Source of the DNA: Annona cherimola
Taxonomy: Eukaryota; Streptophyta; Magnoliopsida; Magnoliales; Annonaceae
Length of the DNA: 64,000 bases
Direction of reading: 5' to 3'
Assembly: GCA_030490835.1 (NCBI GenBank)
Contig: CM059972.1
Span: 31,971,452 to 32,035,451 of the forward strand
A program made the position numbers and the translations under genes. The notes under the pieces are model-generated. The model searched no databases, was not told the origin of the DNA, and saw only the letters and a program-made list of their open reading frames with translations. The stretch's first letter is position 1. Each line of letters starts with the position of its first letter. Positions 32,049 through 44,255 of the stretch are shown here, in pieces.

Positions 32049-35000
32049 GATTTACTTGCTTATTTTTTTCAGATATGTTTTAAGGCAAAGGCAAATAATG
32101 AATGGTTCATGGATAGCGGTTGCTCAAGGCATATGACCGGTGAAAGAAGCTTATTTCATAAACTTAAGCCTTGCAACGATGGAATGGTTGCCTTTGGTAA
32201 TAATGAAAAAGGTAAAATTAAAGGTAAAGGAAATATACGTAGTATTTCAAATGCATGCATGGAAGATGTTTTGTTTGTTGAAGGACTCAAACACAATTTA
32301 ATGAGCATTAGCCAATTATGTGATAAAGGATACAAAGTTGTGTTTGAATCATCTATATGTAATGTATTTGATGGAGAACATATCATGTTTAGTGGTAAAA
32401 GACATGGAAATGTATATTTGGTTTCACTTGATGAATTGAATGGTCAATGTCTAATGGCCATTGATAATGATCCATGGGTTTGGCATAAAAGGCTTGGACA
32501 TATAAACATGGGAAACATAAAGACCCTATGGAAAAAGAGTTTGGTAGAAGGATTACCAAGATTGAAATATGACAAGGACAAGATTTGTAAGGCATGTCAA
32601 TTATCAAAACAACCCAAGATGCCTTTCTCTACCAAAAAGGAAATTTCCACCACCAAGCCACTTGAATTGCTACACATAGATCTATACGGGCCATCCGACA
32701 TTCTAACTATTGGTGAAAAGAAATATGTATTTGTCATAGTTGATGATTTTTCAAGATTCACATGGATAATTCTCTTAGCTAGTAAAGATGAAGCCTTCTC
32801 TATGTTTGCAATTTTTGTAAATTTGGTGCAAAATGAAAAACAAAGTACTATTGTGACCATAAGAAGCGATCATGGTGGAGAATTCGAAAACAAACGATTC
32901 ATGGAATTTTACAATGAAAAAGGAATTCACCACACATTTTCTGCACCAAGAACTCCACAACAAAATGGAGTAGTAGAAAGGAAAAATAGAACCATACAAG
33001 AGATGGCTAGAACTATGCTAAATGAGAGCAATCTATCCAAGAAATTTTGGGGTGAAGCTGTAAGTACAGCTTGTCATGTATTGAACCGTGTCACCATTCG
33101 AGCAATCTTGAAAAAGACCCCATACGAACTATGGAAAGGAAGAAAACCAAATATTTCTTATTTTCATGCTTTTGGATGTACGTGTTATGTTTTGAACAAT
33201 GGAAAAACTAACTTGGGAAAGTTAGATGCTAAAAGTGATGAGGCTATATTCCTTGGATATTCATCAAATAGTAAAGCATATAGAGTTTTCAATAAACGAA
33301 ACCAAGTTGTTGAAGAATCCATACACGTTGTATTTAATGAAATTAACCAAACTCCGAGAAAGGAGGATGAACTAAGTGATGCAGATGAGACAAAAGGCAA
33401 AGAACAACCAAAGGAACTCGAGCTCAAGCCAGAAAATCTCATGGAGGAAGAGGTAAGTGAAGGTAATGATTCTTATAAACCTCCAACTGATTTAAAGTTC
33501 AAAAATGCCCATCCAATTGAGCAAGTTATTGGAAATGTATATGAAGGAGTGAAAACTAGAAGATCAAAACAAAACGTTTATGGTCAATATGCCTTTGTAT
33601 CTAAAATTGAACCAAATACCATTGAACAAGCTCTCAATGATGAAAATTGGGTTATTGCAATGCAAGAAGAGCTAAACCAATTTGAAAGAAACAATGTATG
33701 GCATTTAGTTCCTAGACCAAATAATCACACTATCATTAGTACCAAATGGATATTTAGGAACAAATTAGATGAAAGCGGACTTGTAATTAGAAACAAAGCC
33801 AGATTAGTAGCCAAAGGGTATTCTCAAGAAGAAGGAATCGATTTTGAAGAATCATATGCACCCGTGGCTAGATTAGAAGCCATACGTATTCTACTAGCAT
33901 TCGCTTCTTATATGAATTTCAAATTGTTCCAAATGGATATAAAAAGCGCATTTTTGAATGGCTATTTGAATGAAGAAGTATATGTTGAACAACCCCCTGG
34001 TTTTGAAGAAATGAATCAATCAAAGTATGTTTATAAATTGACCAAAGCGCTATATGGATTAAAGCAAGCTCCAAGAGCTTGGTATGAAAGGTTGAACAAA
34101 TTTTTGATTGATCATGAGTTTCTAAGAGGGAAAGTAGATACTACTTTGTTCATCAAATACAAAAACAAAGATATTTTAATTGTACAGATTTATGTAGATG
34201 ACATAATTTTCGGTGCTACTAATGAAAATCTTTGTCAAGAATTTTCTAAGATTATGCAGAGCGAATTCGAAATGAGCATGATGGGAGAATTAAATTTCTT
34301 CCTTGGACTGCAAATTAAGCAACAAAGTGAAGGGATATTCTTGAACCAGTCCAAGTACGTCAAGGAAATGCTCAAGAAATTTGGATTGCAGAATAGCAAA
34401 GGGGCAAACACTCCAATGAGCTCTACAATCAAGATCGACAAGGACGAAAACGGTAAAAATATCGATCAAAAGCTTTATAGAAGCATGATAGGATCCTTAC
34501 TATATTTAACTGCTTCTAGACCCGATATCCTATTCAGTGTTTGTATGTGCTCTAGATTTCAAGCATGTCCAAAAGAATCACATCTCCTTGCTGTAAAAAG
34601 AATTTTTAAATATTTGATAAAAACTACCAATCTTGGACTATGGTATCCAAAGGGGTCAACCTTTGATCTAATCGGCTATTCGGATGCAGATTTTGCCGGA
34701 TATAAGGTAGATAGAAAAAGTACCAGTGGAACCTGTCAGTTTCTTGGACATATGCTAGTTTCATGGTACTCAAGAAAACAAACAAGTGTGGCTCTATCTA
34801 CTGCGGAAGCCGAATACATAGCCGCCGGTAGTTGCTGTGCCCAATTACTTTGGATGAAACAACAATTGAAAGATTACGGTATTGATTATGTTGATATTCC
34901 TATTAGATGTGATAATACAAGTGCAATTTGTTTGACTAAAAATCCTGTACTGCATTCAAGAACCAAGCATATTGATATGAGACACCATTTTATTCGTGAA

Positions 35001-35135
35001 CATGTTGAAAATCATGATGTATGTTTAGAATATGTGAAAACTGAGGACCAAATTGCTGATATCTTTACCAAACCATTAGCCAAAGAATCATTTTATAAAA
35101 TTAGGAATGATATGAGTATGATAGAGCTAAATTAG
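32049..35135 (+). CDS. pol: copia pol: protease, integrase, reverse transcriptase, RNase H
   Basis: Same frame as gag after the TAA at 32046. The first ATG is at 32109, within the protease region, so the true N-terminus probably depends on gag-pol fusion, readthrough or splicing. Motifs in order: protease [11 protein letters not shown]; pre-integrase HKRLGH...CKACQLSK; integrase core with [17 protein letters not shown] and [14 protein letters not shown] (D, D, E residues present); RT with [28 protein letters not shown] and [10 protein letters not shown]; RNase H with [26 protein letters not shown] and [17 protein letters not shown]. No internal stop is seen over 1008 codons from 32109. All catalytic residues appear intact, unlike gag. 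Confidence 0.95.
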   Translation, partial: DLLAYFFQICFKAKANNEWFMDSGCSRHMTGERSLFHKLKPCNDGMVAFGNNEKGKIKGKGNIRSISNACMEDVLFVEGLKHNLMSISQLCDKGYKVVFESSICNVFDGEHIMFSGKRHGNVYLVSLDELNGQCLMAIDNDPWVWHKRLGHINMGNIKTLWKKSLVEGLPRLKYDKDKICKACQLSKQPKMPFSTKKEISTTKPLELLHIDLYGPSDILTIGEKKYVFVIVDDFSRFTWIILLASKDEAFSMFAIFVNLVQNEKQSTIVTIRSDHGGEFENKRFMEFYNEKGIHHTFSAPRTPQQNGVVERKNRTIQEMARTMLNESNLSKKFWGEAVSTACHVLNRVTIRAILKKTPYELWKGRKPNISYFHAFGCTCYVLNNGKTNLGKLDAKSDEAIFLGYSSNSKAYRVFNKRNQVVEESIHVVFNEINQTPRKEDELSDADETKGKEQPKELELKPENLMEEEVSEGNDSYKPPTDLKFKNAHPIEQVIGNVYEGVKTRRSKQNVYGQYAFVSKIEPNTIEQALNDENWVIAMQEELNQFERNNVWHLVPRPNNHTIISTKWIFRNKLDESGLVIRNKARLVAKGYSQEEGIDFEESYAPVARLEAIRILLAFASYMNFKLFQMDIKSAFLNGYLNEEVYVEQPPGFEEMNQSKYVYKLTKALYGLKQAPRAWYERLNKFLIDHEFLRGKVDTTLFIKYKNKDILIVQIYVDDIIFGATNENLCQEFSKIMQSEFEMSMMGELNFFLGLQIKQQSEGIFLNQSKYVKEMLKKFGLQNSKGANTPMSSTIKIDKDENGKNIDQKLYRSMIGSLLYLTASRPDILFSVCMCSRFQACPKESHLLAVKRIFKYLIKTTNLGLWYPKGSTFDLIGYSDADFAGYKVDRKSTSGTCQFLGHMLVSWYSRKQTSVALSTAEAEYIAAGSCCAQLLWMKQQLKDYGIDYVDIPIRCDNTSAICLTKNPVLHSRTKHIDMRHHFIREHVENHDVCLEYVKTEDQIADIFTKPLAKESFYKIRNDMSMIELN

Positions 35136-35139
35136 GGAA

Positions 35140-35622
35140 AATTAAATAAGAAAATTAAAATTGAAAAATGTCAAGTCGATGAGTCAAGTCGACTCCAAGG
35201 GCGTCAAGTCTACTCCACTTCAGAAGCGAAGTCGACTCCGCTCCCAGGCGAAGTCGACTCCGAGGGACCGAAGTCGACTTCGCCTAGGGCAAAGTCGACT
35301 CCGCGCGCGACGTTTCGCATTCGGCCAACTTTTCTTCTTTTTCTTCCCTTTCCTTCCTCTTTCTTTCTCATTTTCCTGCTTTTTCTTTCTCTCCTCCTAT
35401 CTCCGGCGATTTCATTCTCCCCCTATCTCCGGCAAACCGCCACTCTCTCTCTCTCTCACTCCATCTCTCACTCTCACTCTCACTCCCTCTGTCACTCTCT
35501 CTCTCACTCCCTCTCTCACTTTTTCTCTCACTCTCCCTCTGTTTCGATCCCTCTCAAACTCTCTCACTGACATTCCCTCTCTGATTTCCAAAGCTCCAAA
35601 ATCCCTAAACTCCAAGCTCCAA
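35140..35622 (+). promoter_or_regulatory. Leader before the third ORF, GTCGAC motifs and CT-rich tract
   Basis: Five GTCGAC motifs (aagtcgactccaagggcg, gaagtcgactccgctccc and relatives) lie at about 35175-35305. A pyrimidine-rich (ctctctcact) tract follows at 35335-35580 and looks like a host 5'UTR. The stretch is open in the ORF3 frame but low in complexity, so it is treated as leader. It shares the motif with the LTR U3. Confidence 0.5.
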
Positions 35623-37227
35623 ATGGCACCAAAGAAAGCCGTATCAAAACCATACCTCAAACGGGTTCCCACACAACCACAACCTTCATCTCACATAAAA
35701 GAAATTCCTAGAAGAACTAGGACTCCATCAAAAAGAGCTAGAGAGGAACCATCAACTTCGACGGGTAAACGGGTTCGATTCCAAACCTCTACTCAATCAT
35801 CTGATCAAGCGCCCAGATCGGAAAGTCGACAACAACAAACCCAAACCTCACAGAGCACACAATCCGGGACAAGCAGAAGGGGCACTGCGGCTGGGAAAGC
35901 CCAAGTATTGAAGATGCCCACTACCTACTTCAAAATCGAGCTCCAACATAGCCGTTTTTACAAAAAGTTCTACGAACGGAAGGTATTCATACCCAAGATT
36001 ATAGATTTTAATTTCTTGAAAGAATATGGATCCGACATAGAAGATCTATTAGATTTTCAAGGATGGACCAATTTGCTAAAGGAAGACGAAAGGGTCTATC
36101 CAGATCTTACTCGAATGTTTTATTATCTATGGGATGAAGAATACTATGGGACCTTCGTCAAAGGAGTAGAAATGGATCTTGGAATCGGGATAATTGCAGG
36201 TCCGACTGAAGTAATGAGTCATTTAGGACACATACTTGGAGTCCCGTATGAGGATGAGCCTATTCCAGAAGACCTCACATTGGATCAAATGTATAATCAG
36301 CTCACCCGGAGCAACAAGTATCATCCGGGAATCAAATTCCTTCGGTACATGGATCTCTCACCCAGGCTACGAGTACTAAGACTTCTCATTGCTCATTGCA
36401 TCTATCCAAAGGGCGGTGGAAGAAACCAATTAAACCCACAAGAAGCAGGGATACTATGGAAAGTGGCCAACAGGGTCAAGGTGAGCTTACCAAAACTATT
36501 TCTTGAAGCCTTGGCATCTAGAAAGGATAACACACGAGGAGTCCTCCCTTATGGCACGTGGATCACAAAGATTCTTGAATTCTTCAAAGTGGATATTGAA
36601 TGCGAGCCTTTCGAAGTGCTCAAATTCACAAATGTCATAAATAAAGCACTAATCCAAAGAATGAAGATCAATCTGCTTGAACTAAGGCATGAAGCTTCAG
36701 AAGAAGAGCAAGAAGACAATGCACAAGCTGAGGGGGAGCAACCTCCCGAAGCACAGCCCGCTCAAGAGGTGCCAGCATCTCCCATATCGCACGGATCCTA
36801 TTCTCCATAAGGATCTGCTGCACGAGAAAGGGTGCCTCCAACCTCATCTGAGGAGGTCACTCTAAAAGATCTGCGAGATGAAATCGTTGCCGTCCGTGAA
36901 GAAATGGGTCACCAAGAAGACCGGCTGACAAGTCTTGTGACTGAAGTATTAGCGGCAATCAATAATATGCATTCCCGACAAGATCGCATCGATCGAAAAT
37001 TGCGTACCATCCGATATCATCTCGCCTCCGGCCGTCACAAGAAGCGACCCATGCCTGAACTTGATCCCTTCGAATCGGGTTCAGTTCATCGCGAGCCTTC
37101 TCCTGCACCCGTTTCCTCCTACTACTCATCCGCCCATGTCCGTCCCATCAAACCAACTCAATTTATCTATCCCATTTCCCAATTTCAATTTACCAAGTCT
37201 ATGGTAATTGACAAATTTTTTGAGTGA
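35623..37227 (+). pseudogene. Sirevirus third ORF (putative plant transposon protein domain), split by one stop
   Basis: The ATG at 35623 has good context (caaATGGCa) and opens MAPKKAVSKPYLKRV with a basic, Pro/Ser/Gln-rich N-terminus. The domain in the middle (FYKKFYERKVFIPK...LLDFQGWTNLL...VYPDLTRMFYYLW, then LTLDQMYNQL, LLIAHCIYPKGGGRNQL) resembles the plant transposon-associated domain PF20167 as I know it. It is found in the extra ORF of many copia and gypsy elements; its function is unknown. A TAA at 36808-36810 ends a 395-aa product. The same frame continues to TGA 37225-37227 with a coiled coil (LKDLRDEIVAVREEM) and a basic stretch, so the original product was probably longer. No signal peptide or membrane segment supports an envelope role. 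Confidence 0.75.
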
Positions 37228-37480
37228 TTGACAAAAAGGGAGAGAAAAGATAGGTTTGAGAGTTTTCTTTTTGTTTGGGTTGGGTAATTTGTATAGGTTT
37301 CATTTACATTATATTTTGAAACTTGATACATATTTGAAAGTTGTGTTATGCTTGCAATGATTAAAATGTTTGAATGATATGAATGATATGAAAGTAATGC
37401 TCTGTTTTTCAAAACAAATATATATAAACATGATTTATGTGTTGAAAGGTATCAACTCAAATGTAGTTTTGTCAATCATC
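37228..37480 (+). other. Untranslated region between ORF3 and the polypurine tract
   Basis: AT-rich, with no coding signal. A second purine-rich word, aaaagggagagaaaag, lies near 37233-37248 and could be an extra polypurine tract. Confidence 0.5.
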
Positions 37481-37494
37481 AAAAAGGGAGAGAT
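37481..37494 (+). other. Polypurine tract
   Basis: aaaaagggagagat lies immediately before the 3' LTR start at 37495, as expected for the second-strand primer. Confidence 0.9.
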
Positions 37495-39157
37495 TGTTGG
37501 AAACAATGTTCCAAACAAAACAAATTGAACAAAGCATAAGTTTTGATGATTAAACAAAGACTAATTTGAGTATATGTATATAGTATACTAATGAGTTTGC
37601 CAAGTGTTTAAGGAAAACAAAGAAATCAAGTCGATTACCAAGTCGACTTGGACTTCGACTTGGGGTGAAGTCGATACCTAAGTCGACTTCACAAGCGACT
37701 TCAAATGGAAAAAGGTAGATAGCTTTGAAAATAGAAAACAAGCATGTGAAGTCGCAGGCCAAGTCGACTCCAGGTGCGACTTAGGAAATCAAGTCGCAGA
37801 CGAAGTCGACTCCAGCATCGACTTGGAGTATCCAGAGTTGAAAAAGTGGAAACGGACATAACGAAGTCGCAGGCGAAGTCGACTCCAGGTGCGACTTGGG
37901 CGAAGTCGCAGACGAGGTCGACTCCAACTTCGACTTGAGGAGTTCAAACTTGAAGATTGAAGTTTCAAGCTTATTCCAAGGATCCATTTGGACTTTATCA
38001 AATCCAAATAGGATGCAAAGTTCATTCTCAAAAAGCAACTGAAGTTTCTTGAAGATCAAAAGCTAAGATTCATATTCAAAGTTCAAATCAAGTCTATCAA
38101 GTCCAAAGCTAATCTTCAAGCTTATTTCAAATGAAGCAATACCCAAGTCATGAAGACCATTTTTACAAAGTTCAAGCCAGTTCAAGAAGATCAAGGTATT
38201 TTCAACAAAACCCGAGCCAAGTCGCAAGTCAAGTCGACTTCAGGTTCGACTTGAGTCGAAGTCTGAAAGCCAAGTCGACCCAAGACTCGGACTTGGAAAT
38301 CTGAAGAACTGGAATCGCACACGAGGTCGACTCCAGGTGCGACTTGGAAGCCAAGTCGCAGGCTAAGTCGACTCCATCTTGGATTTGGGTATAACGTTTG
38401 AATTTTCGAACGTTGGAGTTCATTTATTGCGCGCCAACCACCTCTACAACGTTCAAATCCTTCTCTTTCTATATAAGGACCCTCAAATGAACTTGAAAAC
38501 ATACAAGAACATTACAAGACACTACTATATACTCTACAAAGTCCAAAGAGAGAAAAGAAGATCTAGAAAGGAATCCTATTTGCTTTTCTCCATTTCTGAG
38601 TGGCCCATATACATTCTAAAGAAGAAGAGAGCTTCAGGTTGCAAGCTGCTTCATCAAGAATCATCCAAGCTGCTTCTGAATTCTTCCTCGAGCTCAAACT
38701 TGTCTACACATCATTGTAAAGTGTAGATTTCTTTGTTGTTTCATTTATTTGTGATTGAACTTGATCTAGTTTGAGGAACTAGGATCAAGTGTATGCTAAG
38801 TAGTGTGTGATTGGAGTGAGACTCATCACCTACTTGAGCAGTGTGTTATATGCCCCCTAGAGCTAGAATCTAGAAGAGAGCAGTGGCTCTAATTGTATTG
38901 AGAGAATACAATAGTGGAACCCAAGTCACAAGGAGTGTGAGCTTGGAAGAGTGGAGTAGGGAGGTTGCCCGAACCACTATAAAAATCTTGTGTGTTTGAT
39001 TTATTTATCTGCTCTCTACATTATATTGCTTTCCATTTCGATTCTTCATTAAGGGGACTGGATTAATCCGGGGTTAAGTTTCTGTTTAATTTATAAATTT
39101 TTAAATACCCAATTCACCCCTCCCCTCTTGGGTTTTGCCATTAACTCGGGACCAACA
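37495..39157 (+). repeat. 3' LTR of the copia element
   Basis: 1663 bp, the same length as the 5' LTR. By eye they differ at about eight positions, for example 28616/37576, 28665/37625, 28987/37947 and 30130/39090. Ends tgttgg...ccaaca, followed by the target duplication atgtt. Confidence 0.97.
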
Positions 39158-39169
39158 ATGTTTTTATTT

Positions 39170-39540
39170 TACTATGTTTAAAATGGAAATCAGTTCCATC
39201 GAAAAAAAAAAAAGGAAACTAGTTGCCTCAAAATATAAGCCTTGTCCATTGCAGCTTATGAAACTTCTACAAGCATGCATGATGATGGTTCAAAATTTTG
39301 TTTTCCGAACAAGGATATTTATGTAAGTTTTCCGTCACATAATATCTTTTATTTTTGTGATTTCCCACTTTATTTTAGCACTTTACGAAATTGACCTTAT
39401 AAATTTCAAATCTGAAAAAAAAAAAATCCTATGTGCTTGTATTTTCAAGAAGAAGACACTTTGAGTTGTTTATGGTATTTTCGATGGATTTTTGAATATC
39501 AGTCCCTTAAGTCTGTGAAATTTATAATTTTGAAAATCAA
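39170..39540. other. Spacer after the retrotransposon, no gene
   Basis: AT-rich with short poly-A runs; nothing recognised. Confidence 0.5.
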
Positions 39541-39544
39541 AGGT

Positions 39545-39785
39545 ATGTCTATTAATGAGAAAAAGTAAAAAAAAAAAATTTGAAAAAATTTTGAAAAAGG
39601 GAGAAAGTGATGTAATATGATAAGAGTAAAAGAAAAATAAAACAGTTGTATAGAAAATATAAAATAATAATAAAAAATATTGATAACAATAAAAAGTAGA
39701 ATAGTTAATTAATATATCAAATCATATTGACAATAAAGAGATTAAAAAAATTTCTTTTTCCCAATGTCAAACACAACAGCTTTAA
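39545..39785 (+). mobile_element. Diverged family B MITE
   Basis: The word order ttttgaaaaagggagaaagtgatgtaatatgataagag - aaaataaaac - gttgtatagaaaatataaa - ttcccaatgtcaaacacaac follows family B loosely. Confidence 0.4.
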
Positions 39786-39789
39786 GTTT

Positions 39790-40373
39790 TAGACATTTAT
39801 AGTCATGACCTCTCTATGTAAAGCTAGAACATTGTTAATTTATTATTTATATTTCCAAAATGCCTTTACAATATCCTAAGTATAATAATTTGAATTATAA
39901 AGTTAAAGTTTAAAATATTTTTATGCAGAAGTCCTACAAAAAATAGCCTATCAAGATATTCAACCAAACTTTCATTAAAAAAAAAAAGATATTCAACCAA
40001 ACAATGCAATTCATTTAGAGTTTAGATAGAATTATTAAAAGAGTATTTTAAATTTTATATTAAGTTAAAAGTAGAATCCTTCAAATTTCAATTAGCTAAA
40101 GGAAATACGACTAGAAATGTATAGAACTAAATAGACCACTATTACAATTTTTTAAAACCTAAAAGTTATTTGCTACAAAATATGAAACTTATAAGGCTCA
40201 TTTTGGAATTGGTAAAAGTAAAATAATTTACTACTCTTTTATACACACTTTTTGATATGAGTTATCATCGTACTCACTTTATTACTCCATTTTTTATTAT
40301 TATGTCTACAATTTTACCTCTTTTCGTATAATAATTAATTTATTTTAACTTAATTTCTTTCACTCCTATAAAA
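39790..40373. other. AT-rich spacer, no gene
   Basis: Possibly further degraded family B sequence at 40200-40370 (ttactccattttttattatt...aacttaatttctttcac). Nothing coding. Confidence 0.45.
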
Positions 40374-40389
40374 TACATTGTTAGAACTT

Positions 40390-40671
40390 TTTTTTATGGT
40401 ATATATTTACATACATCTCAACACATATTATACTGAAGATCTGAGACATTCTTGCAAATTTGGAGATGCACACAACTCCCTTAAAGAAATCTGGAGACAC
40501 AGCTCCACCAAAGAATTAGAAAGACACAGCTTCCAACAACCAACCGGGAGACCACTGCTCCCACTACCCATATTTTGGCCGAAATCCCGAAACGGGATTC
40601 GAACCCCACACCAGCGCTTGCAAATGCTCCTGACAAGCAGCCGGTGACCAACTGAGCACGGCTTGGTTGGT
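40390..40671 (-). mobile_element. tRNA-derived SINE with 16-bp target duplication
   Basis: On the minus strand the 282-bp element begins aaccaaccaagccg. It contains an internal pol III promoter: an A box tgctcagttgg (plus 40648-40658) and a B box ggttcgaatcc (plus 40595-40605). Its 3' tail appears as a T-run next to 40390. Identical tacattgttagaactt copies flank it at 40374-40389 and 40672-40687. The tRNA-like head is followed by an unrelated body (gctgtgtctttctaattctttgg in reverse). A 3' fragment of the same family lies at 44828-44943. Confidence 0.88.
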
Positions 40672-40699
40672 TACATTGTTAGAACTTAGAAGTATATAA

Positions 40700-43600
40700 C
40701 ATACATTGTTAGATTTACATATGTTGAGTATGAATTAGAAAAATATCTACTTAGGATGATTCGAGTTATAACATAAGAGATAAAAAAAAAACTTTACTTT
40801 TAATTATTATTCCTATCATATTACATTACTTTCTTACTTGTTTTAAAAAAAATTCGTCCTCACTTCTACTCCTTTTACTCTTTCATCTTCCCTTTTAAGT
40901 GGACTCTTAGGTAAAAAGTGTAGATTTCACATATTTGCTGGACTTTCATGCAAACACTCCCTTTTTTAAATTCTATGTTCCTTTGTTATTCAACTAAATG
41001 AGAAAGAAACATCTTTTAAATTTATTTTACGTCAACTATGAGGTTTATTTTTCAAAAATTTGAAAGTTCTACATTTTGCAAACTATCAAAACATAGCACT
41101 AAAGTGTAATTATGCGTACTTGCCAGCAAAGTCTATTTTGAAGGAACCCCATTTTTCTTCTAAGAAGCCTATTTATTTAATTTTATGTACGTGTGCTTTT
41201 ACTAAAAATCATTGTTCTCATGAAAACTTGTATTTTTAAATTAAAATCTTTTGCAACAAATTTCAAATGTAAGTGCCTCGTAAGGATACTTCCCCACCAT
41301 ACACATGATATGGCACGTGTGACATAATAAATGACTCGCAAATAATATCCAACGCACAAACATATTCTCATGCCACTACTAACAATCCCTAAAATATCTT
41401 CCGAAATGAAGGATCACAAAGTGACGGAGTGAGCACACTCCCTTCCTAAACGGAGGTAAAGCATCATTTTAAATAGGAGATTACTTCTCTCACTAGGGTA
41501 GTGACTACTCCATCATTATTAGACTCGTACTCACTTTAGAATTCTCATCTCTCCATTTAATCTCTCTTAAGACTTGAAATCTTTTGTCGAACCATCAAAG
41601 GCTCATCTCTCGACCCCCTTTGCTTCATCTCGACTTCTCTGAAAATCTTCTCAGACCCACTGAAACTCATTCATACAGTATGAAAATCTTCTCAGGCCCT
41701 CTGATATCCATCCTTACTTATTGGAGGACCTTACCAGACTCTCTATAAGAACGGCTTGAGTCCATATCAGCCCTCTGTAAGATTCACCCTCTTATATGCT
41801 TGATTCTGCCCTTTCTCATCTGAAAAAGCTATACAAGATTAACTCTATTTAGCAAATCCGATTTAAGTTCTGGGATGGTCATTTTTTTTATAGGAATTCT
41901 AGGGTGTTCATGCAGCCGGGAGTATATCGACTATCAAATCATTTCCCTTCACATGGACATGGCCATCGACTCGCTTTACCAAAATAGAAAGTGGCATGTG
42001 AATGCAATCGCCTTTTATGGCAAAAGGCTAAAGATAGCCACAGAAAAAGTATTTTGGGCCTATCCATACCAAGTGGGTGGGGGATTGCTGTACAAACGGT
42101 TGCATTGGAAGGTTTCTCCAAATTAGAAATGAAATTAGTTGACATGTCGATCATCATCGGAGCCGTCGATTTCGTGTGCCACATTTCCTGGCAACGTGTA
42201 GCCATGTGCAGAAAAAATTACGGCGTACGAAACAATAATATCCATCAATCACATCAACTGCCAATTAATGGGCAGCGAAAGCTGTGTTTAACGGTCCACC
42301 GCGTGGTTGGTTCGCTGCTTTTATTATTTTTCGCTACGATGCCGGTAGTTGCCGTGCATTAAATCACTGCTCCTCTGTAAAAAATATGGCAAAAAATCAT
42401 GCAAGCCAGACAACGACAGGTCAGCACAGCAGCAGGTGGAGAACGAATTAATGGGGATCGAGCAGCAGATCATAGCTGTTCATTTTGAGGAGATGATGTC
42501 GAAGATGCACTTATAATAATAAAAAGATAAGAAAAATGGTCTTTCTTCGACGAGGAGGGTTGACAATCAAGGGCGTTGTGGACGGAGTCATCTCCCAGAG
42601 ATCCTTTTCGAGTAGGAGTCATACCCGGGTGTGTTCCCTGTAATTAATTACCGGCAACGTTCAACATCAATGCAACCAGTTGATTTTTAGTGTTTGTATT
42701 AGATCCAAACCACTTCGAATATGAATTTATTTTTTGGTTCAGAATTTCGATTTGATTGGAAATTTATATCTTTTAGAAGTTTGGAAAGATTTTAAAGTGA
42801 ATATATATAACTGTTGAATTTTTAAAATAAAAATTTTAACGTATTCGAAACTGTCGGTTATGAATAAATATATAGATAAATATTATAAATGGATTAGATA
42901 AAATATAAATATTATTTTCCATGATGTGGTACTAAGCAAAGCAACGGATTTCATTTCTTTCATACGAGCATTACTCTTACCCTTAAATTGGGATTTCGGG
43001 AAGTACAGGAAGTACAGGAGCCTGAATGTTGATGTTTTCCGGCTATTTTTCTCTATTTTTGCCCTCTGATTTAAGTATGTTATTTTTATATTAAAATATT
43101 TTTTAATCTAAATTTTTTACAATTTTATGACATCAAAATTTATTTTGATTGAAAATTATAAGTATAAATATTAACATCATATTTTTAGCAGTGTGAGGGG
43201 ATATAAAACTGCTGAAATTTAGAACTAAATCTTTAGTTTAGAGTTTAATGTAGAATTTTAAATATAAAAGGCAACTGGTTGGACAACTTATCTCTCTAAT
43301 GATCTAATCGCTTGTACAGGATCGGGCCCCTTTATCAAGACCAACCTTTGGTCAAATTTTAAGATTAATGTTGCGAAATAAACTGTGTACCGCTATTTTT
43401 AGATATAAAACGAGTTAAATATAATTTCAAATGTATTTTAAAATATTTGAAACTAAACTTAACTTATTTCATATCTAGGGTCGTTATGTAAATGTCAGTT
43501 AAGATTGGTTTCGAATATTTTAAAACTTAAAAAGTCTATTGTGCAAATACTCAACCCAAAAGGTTGAAGTTGCCATGCATTGAGCAAAGTTATAAGGTTT

Positions 43601-44250
43601 ATTTTGACAAAAAAAAAAACACCTTTTCATAACTCAGACCTATTTAATTCAACCAATTAACTTTCAGCACTTCTACTTCCATAATTATTTATTTTTAATT
43701 ATTGTCGTCGTTGCTATAAGTTCTTATTTATACACCCTTCTGAATTCTTTCCAGCATCGATCTACTATTAAATAAACCATCATATTTCATTAAGAGTTTT
43801 AGATATATGTATATTTCATCAAAAGTAACAACTGTATATACTAAGTATTTTAAAAATATATACATGGGTCGCGTTTGCTCAAAAATACAATTACTCATGT
43901 GTAAATTAGTGAAAAATGCTTAAAATCCATTCACATATATATTAAAATGTAATAATATTTTATAAAATCATTTATCCACATAGCAGTGATATTTTAGGTA
44001 ACTTAGATATTAAAAATACTATTTAAAATTAATATTCAGTATTAAATTATTTTATTGTGTTAATTTTCTACATTTATAAATTGGACCTATATGCAATGAT
44101 ACTAAATAAATAAAAGGATTTTCATGATAATAAAAATTATGTTAAATATAATAGATAAAGTGATTTTTTATCAATCATCAAAATATTAAAACTAAAGGAG
44201 TTACACAAAAGACAAATTTTATAAAAAGCACAGCTCAATACCTACTTCAT
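40700..44250. other. Long AT-rich intergenic region, no gene supported
   Basis: Open frames near 41875-42362 show no known domain and overlap on opposite strands. At 41640-41710 the word gaaaatcttctcag is duplicated. Nothing here could be assigned to a gene, RNA or element with confidence. Confidence 0.5.
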
Positions 44251-44255
44251 TTCTG

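Larger units (their letters stand above)
28535..39157 (+). mobile_element. Full-length Ty1/copia LTR retrotransposon, Sirevirus type, 5-bp TSD
   Basis: The 10.6-kb element is flanked by atgtt at 28530-28534 and 39158-39162. It has two 1663-bp LTRs, a tRNA-Met type primer binding site, a gag-protease-integrase-RT-RNase H order (integrase before RT, so copia), a large gag, an extra ORF after pol and a polypurine tract. By eye the LTRs differ at about eight sites (0.5%), mostly transitions, which indicates a very recent insertion. The solo LTR at 17632-19289 belongs to the same family. Confidence 0.97.

Noticed and set aside
40378..40647. 89-codon plus-strand ORF
   Set aside because: It lies entirely within or across the SINE, antisense to its pol III boxes.
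40595..40658. A genuine tRNA gene
   Set aside because: A and B boxes are present, but no cloverleaf with acceptor stem and anticodon arm could be drawn, and flanking target duplication plus tail identify a SINE.
41875..42362. Overlapping ORFs on both strands
   Set aside because: No domain, no consistent codon bias and mutually overlapping frames; left as intergenic.
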